From: an uncultured Rubrobacteraceae bacterium
GTDB taxonomy: Bacteria > Actinomycetota > Rubrobacteria > Rubrobacterales > Rubrobacteraceae
Reading direction: 5' to 3'
Length of the DNA: 64,000 nt
Assembly (NCBI GenBank): GCA_902806085.1
Contig: CADCVH010000079.1
Coordinates: forward strand, 1 to 64,000
Shown here: piece after piece, positions 51,829-59,044 of the stretch
Position numbering within the stretch: position 1 is the first letter of the stretch
Layout: each line of letters begins with the position of its first letter
The notes under the pieces: model-generated
Told to the model about the DNA's origin: nothing
The model's database searches: none
Seen by the model: the letters and a program-made list of their open reading frames with translations, nothing else
Translations under genes and position numbers: made by a program

Positions 51829-52884
51829 CTATCTCTCTCCCTTCTTGCGCACGTCTTCGACGGTGATCTGGCCGTCCGGACCCGTGCCTCTCACGCTCGT
51901 GAGGTCAACGCCCATCTCCCGCGCCTTGCGCCGCGCCGCGTCGGTCGCCCCGACCCCCACGGCCGCCGGGCCGTTGGCGCCGGCCGGGCTCTCGGCCCGG
52001 GCGCCGCCGTTCTGGCTCTCCAGCGCCGCGAGCAGGCGGTCGAGCTTCCCCTCGACCCCGTCGAGCCGGCCGTCGAGCGCCCGCACGGATTCGGCTGTGG
52101 CGGCCTGCGCCCCGGTCTCCGTGGCCCGCTTCAGGGCGCGCTCGAGACCGCCGATCCGGCCCTCCAGCGCCTCGACGGACTCCGCCGTGGCCGGTTTGGC
52201 GGGGGTGTACTCGAAGTCTTCGAGGACCTCCTCGATCCGGTCCACCTTGTCCTCCAGGTTGATGACGAGCCCGGCGACCCGCGAGATGTCCGACCGGACG
52301 GGCAACTGCAAGCTCTTGAGGTACTCCTCGGAGTTGCGCCTGAAGACCTTGTAGAAGCTGGCGTAGCTCTGGAGGAACTGGCTGGAAGGCTCCAGGAACT
52401 CCTCGCGCTCGATAACGTCCCCGACAAAGTCCGAGAAGGGCCCGTTGGTGGCGTTGTACCACCGGGTCGCGAACTGCAGGGGATCCGCCGGTAGGTTCTC
52501 GCCGGCGAGCAGGTTGTCCCGCGCCTCTTCGAGCATCTGCGTCCAGCGGGGCAAAAGGTCGATGGCGTTCTGGCCGAGCTCGGCGCCCTTCTGCCAACTC
52601 GCCGCCGACGCCTCGTACCACCGCCGCCACGCGTCCTGCACGCCCGGGGCACCCCCCGGAGTGCCCGCCGGGACCCCCTCTACGGCCCCGGACGCGGCCC
52701 CGATCATGCGCTCCTGCACCTCGCGCGCGCCGTCGAACCACTGCCGGTAGAGCCCGGTCGGGTCCGCGTTGCCGCCCTGCGCCCCTCGCGCCGCCTCGGA
52801 CCAGAGCCTCGTGCTCGTCTCGTACCACCGCCGCCACAGGTCTGTTGGATCCATAACGGACCGGGACCCTCTCTCCTCCGCCAA
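51829..52884 (-). CDS. phaE: PHA synthase subunit PhaE with C-terminal E3-binding (PSBD) domain
   Basis: A 351-residue protein. Residues 1-210 are tryptophan-rich helices of the PhaE type (WRRWYETSTRLW, YRQWFDGAREVQERM, SFYKVFRRNSEEYLKSLQLP). Residues 215-285 are coiled coil with two related repeats (TAESVEALEGRIGGLERALK and TAESVRALDGRLDGVEGKLD). An alanine/glycine linker follows, then residues 313-351 (ARRKAREMGVDLTSVRGTGP, then ITVEDV) that match the peripheral-subunit-binding domain of 2-oxoacid dehydrogenase E2 proteins. TTG at 52884 is preferred over the ATG at 52854, since GGGAGG lies eight bases upstream of it. It is the first gene of phaEC. Confidence 0.9.
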   Translation of the reverse strand: MAEERGSRSVMDPTDLWRRWYETSTRLWSEAARGAQGGNADPTGLYRQWFDGAREVQERMIGAASGAVEGVPAGTPGGAPGVQDAWRRWYEASAASWQKGAELGQNAIDLLPRWTQMLEEARDNLLAGENLPADPLQFATRWYNATNGPFSDFVGDVIEREEFLEPSSQFLQSYASFYKVFRRNSEEYLKSLQLPVRSDISRVAGLVINLEDKVDRIEEVLEDFEYTPAKPATAESVEALEGRIGGLERALKRATETGAQAATAESVRALDGRLDGVEGKLDRLLAALESQNGGARAESPAGANGPAAVGVGATDAARRKAREMGVDLTSVRGTGPDGQITVEDVRKKGER

Positions 52885-52930
52885 CCGGAAAACCTCCCTT
52901 ACATACGCTGCGTAGTCTGCTTTCAGGAAA

Positions 52931-52970
52931 ATTATACTTTAAAAAGAAACTTATGTGTTGTTGGCACATA
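52931..52970 (-). promoter_or_regulatory. phaE promoter with overlapping TATGTG inverted repeat
   Basis: On the minus strand TATAAT (52936-52931) is a consensus -10. A perfect inverted repeat TATGTG-N7-CACATA (52952-52970) lies over the corresponding -35 region, the right place for a repressor. The region is shared with the divergent transhydrogenase gene at 53053. Confidence 0.65.
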
Positions 52971-53052
52971 CCGGGTCCCGGGTTGCCGCTGGTCGGGGCC
53001 GGACGTATATTGCCCGGGCACAGGGGAAGAGGTGCCGAGGGAAGGGGACCGC

Positions 53053-54330
53053 ATGGCTGCCAACGGCAACGAGACCGTCTTTACCATGGAGGCCACGCCC
53101 ATAAAGTACGGGCGGGGGGCGGCCGAGGAGGTCGGCTGGGAGGTCAGACGGCTACGGATGAACCGGGTAATGCTCGTCTCCGACCCCGGGGTCATACGGG
53201 CCGGCATAACGGGCCGCGTCGTCGAGCTGATAGAGGCGGAGGGCGTCGAGGTGGAGGTATGGGACCGCTCCCGCGTCGAGCCGACGGCCGACTCGTTGCA
53301 GGCCGCGGCGGACTTCGCCAGGGACGGCGGGTTCGACGGGTTCGTGGCCGTGGGGGGCGGGACCAGCATAGACACGGCCAAAGTCTCCGACCTCATCGCC
53401 ACGCACGGCGGTGAGATCATGGACTACGTCAACGCCCCCGTCGGCGACGGCAAGAAACCGCCGTCCCCCCTGAAGCCGCTCCTCGCCGTTCCGACGACGG
53501 CCGGCACCGGGGCCGAGGCGACGACCGTGGCCATCCTCGACATACCGGACCAGAGGGTGAAGACCGGCATCTCCCACCAGTACCTCCGCCCCGACCGCGG
53601 CCTCGTCGACCCGTTGCTGACCATGACCATGCCCCCCGAGGTGACCTCATCCTGCGGCCTGGACGTGGTATGCCACGCCGCGGAGTCGTTCCTCTCCAAG
53701 CCCTACGACGCCCGCCCCAAGCCCGACAGCCCGGACGACCGCCCGCCTTACCAGGGGTCGAACCCCATCGCGGACATGTGGAGCGGCAAGGCGCTGGAGT
53801 TCGGCGGCAAGTACCTCCGGCGGGCCGTGAAGGACGGCGAGGACGTGGAGGCCAGGGGGGCGATGATGCTCGGGGCTTCCCTGGCCGGGGTCGGCTTCGG
53901 CTCGGCGGGCGTCCACATCCCGCACGCCTGCGCCTACCCCATAGCCGGCCTCAAGCACGAGTGGCAGCCGCCCGGCTACCCGACCGACCATCCCTTCGTC
54001 CCGCACGGCTGGTCCGTCATAGTCACGGCGCCCGCCGCCTTCCGCTTCACCTACGACGCCATGCCCGGGCGGCACAGAGAAGTGGCTGAGCTGTTGGCCG
54101 GGGAGCCCATCCCCGACGTCGACGAGAACACGCTGCCCGGGATCCTCGTAAGCCTGATGAAAGACGTCGGCGCCCCGAGCGGCGTCCGCGAGCTCGGCTA
54201 CTCCGAGGACGACATAGACGACCTCGTAGATGGCGCCATGAAGCAGCAACGCCTTCTGGTCGGCTCGCCCAAAGACGTTACGGAGGAGGATCTGGCGAGC
54301 ATCCTGCGCGAGTCGATGGAGAACTGGTAG
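53053..54330 (+). CDS. Hydroxyacid-oxoacid transhydrogenase (ADHFE1-like iron alcohol dehydrogenase)
   Basis: A 425-residue group III iron-dependent dehydrogenase. FVAVGGGTSIDTAKVSDLIA binds NAD, VPTTAGTGAEATTVAI and LDVVCHAAESFLSKPYDARP are the next conserved blocks, and HIPHACAYPIAGLKHEW then DHPFVPHGWSVIVTAPAAF carry the metal histidines. The last two blocks are those of mammalian ADHFE1, which transfers hydride between 4-hydroxybutyrate (and some other hydroxy acids) and 2-oxoglutarate with bound cofactor. ATG at 53053 follows GGAAGGGGACCGC; a GTG at 53032 is possible. Divergent placement beside phaEC suggests turnover or supply of hydroxybutyrate. Confidence 0.88.
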   Translation: MAANGNETVFTMEATPIKYGRGAAEEVGWEVRRLRMNRVMLVSDPGVIRAGITGRVVELIEAEGVEVEVWDRSRVEPTADSLQAAADFARDGGFDGFVAVGGGTSIDTAKVSDLIATHGGEIMDYVNAPVGDGKKPPSPLKPLLAVPTTAGTGAEATTVAILDIPDQRVKTGISHQYLRPDRGLVDPLLTMTMPPEVTSSCGLDVVCHAAESFLSKPYDARPKPDSPDDRPPYQGSNPIADMWSGKALEFGGKYLRRAVKDGEDVEARGAMMLGASLAGVGFGSAGVHIPHACAYPIAGLKHEWQPPGYPTDHPFVPHGWSVIVTAPAAFRFTYDAMPGRHREVAELLAGEPIPDVDENTLPGILVSLMKDVGAPSGVRELGYSEDDIDDLVDGAMKQQRLLVGSPKDVTEEDLASILRESMENW

Positions 54331-54340
54331 GGAGGTTCCG

Positions 54341-54481
54341 AGGCTTTAAGGCATTAGGTTTTAGGGGGGCAGCGCGAGGCTCCAGCTCGGTGCCGCGATC
54401 AGGATTTGCCGGGTGGCAGCGTGGTCACCGTACCGTTCCTCCGAAACACCTCAAAACCTTGAACCTAAAAACCTGAAGCCT
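54341..54481. repeat. Intergenic repeat element, second copy
   Basis: The left end AGGCTTTAAGGCATTAGGTTTTAGG (54341-54365) mirrors the right end CCTAAAAACCTGAAGCCT (54464-54481), preceded by CACCTCAAAACCTTGAA. The interior shares CTCGGTGCCGCG with the element at 40008-40176. The element sits between the transhydrogenase and the metallo-beta-lactamase-fold gene. Confidence 0.55.
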
Positions 54482-54500
54482 TATCGAAAGGAGAAACTCG

Positions 54501-55292
54501 ATGTCCGATGACCTACGCCTCTATTTCTTCGAGTGCGGCAGCCTCAAAACCCAAGTCCAGTTCATAAAGATGAACCAGGGGCTCGGGGACCCGTACGAGA
54601 TCCCGGTTCCTTTTTTCCTGATCACGCACCCCAGGGGGAACGTCCTCTACGACGGCGGCAACGCCCTGGAGGTCGCGCAGGACCCCCGCGGTCACTGGGA
54701 CGCCGTCGTGGACGCCTACGACCCGGTGATGACCGAGGAGGACTTCGTAGTCAACCAGCTTCAGCGCATGGACGTGGACCCGGCTTCGATACGATACGTG
54801 ATCCAATCGCACTTGCACCTGGACCATTCCGGGGCGATAGGCCACTTCCCGAACGCCGAGTACGTCGTGCAGCGGCGGGAACTCGAGTACGCCTACACGC
54901 CGGACTGGTTCCAGAAGCCCGCCTACATCCGCAAGGACTTCGACCGGGACGTGAAGTGGCTGTACCTGGACGGCGAACGCGACGACGGGTACGACCTCTT
55001 CGGAGACGGGACGATAAAGACGCTCTTCACGCCGGGGCATGCGCCCGGACACCAGTCCGTTTCGGTCGATTTGCCGGGTGAGGGGCCGATGATGCTGACC
55101 GCGGACGCCTGCTACACGATGGACCATTACAACGAGGCGGCGCTGCCCGGCCTGATCCACTCCGCCGCCGACGTCGCCAAATCCACCCGCAAGGTCCGCC
55201 GCATCGTCGAGGGCCACGGCGCAACCCTCGTGACCGGCCACGACCCCGAGGAGTGGCCGAAGTTCAAGAAGGCCCCGGACTTCTACGCCTGA
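54501..55292 (+). CDS. Metallo-beta-lactamase-fold hydrolase (AHL lactonase-like)
   Basis: A 263-residue protein. The zinc motif is in VIQSHLHLDHSGAIGHFP, the third histidine in FTPGHAPGHQSVSV, the bridging aspartate in MLTADACYTMDHY, and the last histidine in LVTGHDPEEWP. Length, N-terminal FFECGSLK and the arrangement resemble N-acyl-homoserine lactone lactonases (AiiA/AttM type). It may hydrolyse a lactone or thioester. AAAGGAGAAACTCG precedes the ATG. Its TGA overlaps the ATG of the next gene (TGATG), which makes quorum quenching less likely than a metabolic lactonase role. Confidence 0.88.
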   Translation: MSDDLRLYFFECGSLKTQVQFIKMNQGLGDPYEIPVPFFLITHPRGNVLYDGGNALEVAQDPRGHWDAVVDAYDPVMTEEDFVVNQLQRMDVDPASIRYVIQSHLHLDHSGAIGHFPNAEYVVQRRELEYAYTPDWFQKPAYIRKDFDRDVKWLYLDGERDDGYDLFGDGTIKTLFTPGHAPGHQSVSVDLPGEGPMMLTADACYTMDHYNEAALPGLIHSAADVAKSTRKVRRIVEGHGATLVTGHDPEEWPKFKKAPDFYA

Positions 55293-56278
55293 TGCACACC
55301 GAAGCAAACCGCAAAGAGTGGCCGCTGACCGCAGCGATCCTGGGCGCCGGCACGATGGGCCTCGGCGTCGCCGAGTGCTTTGCGGCCGCCGGCATGACGG
55401 TGCGCCTGACCGACGCCACACCCGAGCTCGCCCGCGAGGCGAAGGAGAGGCTGGTCCTTCGGGCGAGGGGCCACGCGGAGGCCGGGCTGCTGCCCGGGGA
55501 GGCGGCCGGGCGGGCGGAGGGGGTCGAGGTTGCGGAGGGCGCGGCCGAGGCCGTGGCCGGCGTGGACCTCGTCTTCGAGGCCGTGCCGGAGAGCGTCGGG
55601 CTCAAGGAGGAGGTCCTGGGCGTCTGCTCGGCCGGGGCTTCTCCCGGGGCCGTGATCGTCTCGAACACCTCGTCGCTGCCGATGGACGATCTGGCACGGT
55701 TCGTCCAGGAGCCGGGCCGGTTTTGCGGGATGCACTGGTTCAACCCGCCCGAGTGGACGCCGGGCGTGGAGGTGATACCCGCCGCGGCCACGGACGCGGG
55801 GACGGTCGAACGCCTCGTGGGCTTCCTCCGCTCCATCGGCAAGCGGCCGGCGGTCGTGGGCAGCGGGCCGGGCTTCGTCGCCAACCGCATCCAGAACGCG
55901 CTTTTCCTGGAGGCCGTGCGGTGCGTGGAAGACGGCCTCGCCTCGCCGGAGGAGGTGGACGAGGTCGTGCGCAGTTGCTTCGGGTTCCGGCTGCCGTTCT
56001 TCGGGCCGTTCGCGATCGCGGACATGGCCGGCCTCGACGTCTACGCGAACGTGCTCGGGGTGCTGCGGGACGGGTTGGGGGAGAGGTTCGGGCCGCCGCG
56101 GATGCTGCTCGACCTCGTCGAAGAGGGCCGGGCCGGAACCAAAGCGGGCGCGGGTTTCCTGGACTACACCGACGAAGAGCGTGGACGGCTGCTCCTGGAG
56201 CGGGACCGCCGGTACGCGGCGCTCCTGGAATTGCTCGACCGGATGCCGCCCGTGGAGGCGGGGAGGGGAGAGGGATGA
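55292..56278 (+). CDS. 3-hydroxyacyl-CoA dehydrogenase family protein
   Basis: A 328-residue NAD enzyme. AAILGAGTMGLGVAECFAAA is the Rossmann motif, EAVPESVGLKEEVLG and NTSSLPMDDLARFV follow, and CGMHWFNPPEWTPGVEVIP holds the catalytic histidine. The C-terminal helical domain is present (PFFGPFAIADMAGLDVY). The length and single-copy domain also fit L-carnitine dehydrogenase and lambda-crystallin-like enzymes. The start overlaps the upstream stop and its own stop overlaps the next ATG (ATGA), so three genes are co-translated. The acyl substrate could be a CoA ester or a free hydroxy acid. Confidence 0.9.
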   Translation: MHTEANRKEWPLTAAILGAGTMGLGVAECFAAAGMTVRLTDATPELAREAKERLVLRARGHAEAGLLPGEAAGRAEGVEVAEGAAEAVAGVDLVFEAVPESVGLKEEVLGVCSAGASPGAVIVSNTSSLPMDDLARFVQEPGRFCGMHWFNPPEWTPGVEVIPAAATDAGTVERLVGFLRSIGKRPAVVGSGPGFVANRIQNALFLEAVRCVEDGLASPEEVDEVVRSCFGFRLPFFGPFAIADMAGLDVYANVLGVLRDGLGERFGPPRMLLDLVEEGRAGTKAGAGFLDYTDEERGRLLLERDRRYAALLELLDRMPPVEAGRGEG

Positions 56279-57294
56279 TAGACGCGAGCGTCCTGGTCGT
56301 CGGCGCAGGGGCCATCGGTGGCGTGACGGCGGCGAAGATGTCGGGGGAGGTGCGGCGGGTCGCCGTGCTCGACGCGAACCGGGAGCACGTCGAGAGGATG
56401 CGGGCGGGCCTCGTTGTCGACGTGCTCGGTGGGGAGACCCGGGTGGAACTGGAGGCCCACGCGGACCCGGATGCGCTCGACGGCCCCTTCGACTTCGCCC
56501 TGGTGACGCTCAAGGCGCCCCACCTCGAAGAGGCGCTGCGTCCCCTGGTGGGGCGCGGTCTGGTTCTGACCTACGTCTCCCTCTGCAACGGGCTCGTGCA
56601 AGAGCGCATCGCCGGCATCGTTGGGGCGGGGGACCTGATCTGGGGCACCGTGGAGTGGGGCTCCACGAACCTCGGGCCAGGCCGATTGGCGCAGACCACC
56701 CGCGCCCCGTTCGTCATCGGGGAGCCCGACGGCGGGGCGCGGGACCGGACCAGGCTGCTGGCACAGGCCCTCCGTACCGTCGAAGACGTGCGCCTGACGG
56801 AGAACATCCGGGGCCAGGTGTGGTCCAAGCTGCTCGTGAACAGCTCCCTCTCCGGCCTCGGGGCCGTCTCAGGCCTGCTGTACCGCGAGGTGATGGATGA
56901 CCCGGACGGACGCGAGGTGGCCCTCTCCCTATGGCGCGAGGGCTACGACGTCGGGATGGCCCAGAGGCTGACGCTCGAGAGGGTTCTCGGCGTGGAAGCC
57001 GGGGACCTCGTCGTGCGCGGCCCCGAAGACCGCGGGCGCGTGGAAGCGGCCATCGAGGTCGCGATGGGTTACGCCGGCGCCACCAAGGCCTCGATGCTCC
57101 AGGATCTCGAACGGGGCCTGAAGACCGAGGTCGACGTCATAAACGGGGCCGTCGTGGACCGGGGGCGCGAGTACGGCGTCGAGGCCCCGGTCAACGCCCG
57201 CGTGGTGGAGCTCATGCACGCGATGGAGCGGGGCGAGCGGCGTCCGGGGCGGGACGTGTTCGGGGACCTGAGAAATCTCATCCGCGGCGCCTAG
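56275..57294 (+). CDS. Ketopantoate reductase-like (ApbA/PanE family)
   Basis: A 339-residue NADPH enzyme. VLVVGAGAIGGVTAAKMSG is the N-terminal cofactor motif, VYVSLCNGLVQE-like sequence holds the conserved asparagine, and QVWSKLLVNSSLSGLGAVSG provides the catalytic lysine. The end includes TKASMLQDLERGLKTEVDVI with the conserved serine and glutamate. Members reduce 2-dehydropantoate or other 2-keto acids. No pantothenate gene is nearby; coupling to the two upstream genes points to a catabolic paralogue working on a keto or hydroxy acid. Confidence 0.9.
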   Translation: MIDASVLVVGAGAIGGVTAAKMSGEVRRVAVLDANREHVERMRAGLVVDVLGGETRVELEAHADPDALDGPFDFALVTLKAPHLEEALRPLVGRGLVLTYVSLCNGLVQERIAGIVGAGDLIWGTVEWGSTNLGPGRLAQTTRAPFVIGEPDGGARDRTRLLAQALRTVEDVRLTENIRGQVWSKLLVNSSLSGLGAVSGLLYREVMDDPDGREVALSLWREGYDVGMAQRLTLERVLGVEAGDLVVRGPEDRGRVEAAIEVAMGYAGATKASMLQDLERGLKTEVDVINGAVVDRGREYGVEAPVNARVVELMHAMERGERRPGRDVFGDLRNLIRGA

Positions 57295-57379
57295 AGATAA
57301 CGAAGAGCGCTATACCACGAACCAAGGAGCGGAGCTGAGTTCGGAGAACCGACGGGTACAACGTTCTCCTGCGGCGCGC

Positions 57380-59044
57380 ATGACCTCGATGCGTCCCAAG
57401 ACGTGGTGGCTGGCCTCGGCCGTGGGGCCGGCGGTGCTCGCCCTGGTCGCGGTTTGCCTTCTCGCCGCCGGATGCGGCCTCCCGACGAGGGGCGTTCAGG
57501 ACGCAGATCGCCCGAACGTCGTCCTGATCCTCACCGACGACCTCGACGCCGGCCTCTTGCAGAGACACGGGGAGCTCTACCCCAACCTGCGCGAGCTGGC
57601 GGCCGAGGGTACGACCTTCGAGAACGCCTTCGTGACCGATCCCCTGTGTTGCCCCTCCCGGGCGACCACGCTGCGCGGCCAGTACTCCCACAACCACAGC
57701 ATAATCGGCAACTGGCCGCCGCAGGGGGGCGCCGGCAAGTTCCGGGATCTGGGACGCGAGAACTCCACGGTCGCCACCTGGCTGAAGGAGGATGGCTACG
57801 GGACGATGCTCGTCGGCAAGTACATGAACGACTACCACGGGAACCGCGTGCCGGCGGGCTGGGACGATTGGTACGGCATATCCGGCGGCCATCTGGACCA
57901 CGACCTGAACGAGAACGGCCGGATCCACCACTACGACTCGGGGCGCTACCACTTGGACGACGTGCTCGCCGAGAAGGCCGCCGGGTCCGTTCGCCGCCCG
58001 CCGGAGCACGGGGCGCCCTTCTTCATGTGGGTGGGCACCCGGGCGCCCCACGCCCCGGCCAACCCCGCGCCCCGCCACGAGGGGACCTTCTCCCACGCCC
58101 GGCTGCCGCGGCCGCCCTCCTTCGACGAGGGGGACATCTCCGACAAGCCAGACTGGGTGCGCGACAACCCCCGCCTGGAGCAGGGGCAGATCCCGCCCAT
58201 GCAAGACCTCTACCGCAACCGCCTGCGGTCGATGCTGGCCGTGGACGAGATGGTGGGGCGCCTGATGGACGAGCTAGAGGAGACCGGCGAGATGGACAAC
58301 ACCTACGTCTTCTTTACCTCCGACAACGGCTGGCACGCGGGGGAGCACCGGCTGACCACCGGCAAGTGGACGGCCTACGAGGAGGACGTGAGGGTGCCCC
58401 TGATAGTTCGTGGTCCCGGGGTGCCCGCGGGCCATACGCTGCCGCACCTGGTCCTCAACAACGACCTCGCGCCCACCTTCGCCGACCTGGCCGGGGTGGA
58501 CCCCCCGGGCTTCGTTGACGGGCGCTCCCTGGAGCCGCTCCTGAGGGACAACCCGCCACCCACGGACGATTGGCGCTCCGCCTTCCTGGTAGAGGCCGCC
58601 ACCGAGATGGGCCCCACCGCGGGCCCGCCGCTCAGCGGCGATCCGCCCCCCGAGTCCCGGCGCCACGTCCCGCGCGGGTACGGGGGCCGGCCCGGCCTCG
58701 TGGCCGTGAGGACCGAGGGCCGCCTTTACGTCGAGTACGAGGATGGTGGACGGGAGCTCTACGATCTGAGGGAGGACCCCCACCAGCTGGACAACCGGTA
58801 CGAGGAGGCCGACCCCGAACTCCTGCGGCGTTTGCAGGGACGGCTCGCGGCGCTGCGGGGGTGCTCGGGGTCGGGTTGCCGGGCGGCCGAGGGAGGGCCG
58901 GGCCGCGTCCCCGGCGTTGCCGCGGGCGTCGCCGCGGGCGTCGCCGTGGGCGGCCGGGACGAAGACCCCGCCTCCGAGGTCGGTGGGCCCGGGGAACGCC
59001 CCGGGGGTTGGCGGCTTCTGGGTGGAGAGGCCTATTACCCCTAG
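57380..59044 (+). CDS. Lipoprotein sulfatase (arylsulfatase family)
   Basis: A 554-residue exported sulfatase. The signal peptide ends in lipobox LLAAGC with Cys32. PNVVLILTDDLDAG supplies metal aspartates, and DPLCCPSRATTLRG contains the CxPSR motif whose Cys91 is converted to formylglycine. VGKYMNDYHG and FTSDNGWHAGEHRL are further active-site elements. It would cleave sulfate esters outside the membrane. About 50 extra residues at the end include a VAAGVAAGVAVGG repeat of unknown use. The final TAG overlaps the TAG of the convergent gene in the palindrome CTAG (59041-59044). Confidence 0.92.
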   Translation: MTSMRPKTWWLASAVGPAVLALVAVCLLAAGCGLPTRGVQDADRPNVVLILTDDLDAGLLQRHGELYPNLRELAAEGTTFENAFVTDPLCCPSRATTLRGQYSHNHSIIGNWPPQGGAGKFRDLGRENSTVATWLKEDGYGTMLVGKYMNDYHGNRVPAGWDDWYGISGGHLDHDLNENGRIHHYDSGRYHLDDVLAEKAAGSVRRPPEHGAPFFMWVGTRAPHAPANPAPRHEGTFSHARLPRPPSFDEGDISDKPDWVRDNPRLEQGQIPPMQDLYRNRLRSMLAVDEMVGRLMDELEETGEMDNTYVFFTSDNGWHAGEHRLTTGKWTAYEEDVRVPLIVRGPGVPAGHTLPHLVLNNDLAPTFADLAGVDPPGFVDGRSLEPLLRDNPPPTDDWRSAFLVEAATEMGPTAGPPLSGDPPPESRRHVPRGYGGRPGLVAVRTEGRLYVEYEDGGRELYDLREDPHQLDNRYEEADPELLRRLQGRLAALRGCSGSGCRAAEGGPGRVPGVAAGVAAGVAVGGRDEDPASEVGGPGERPGGWRLLGGEAYYP

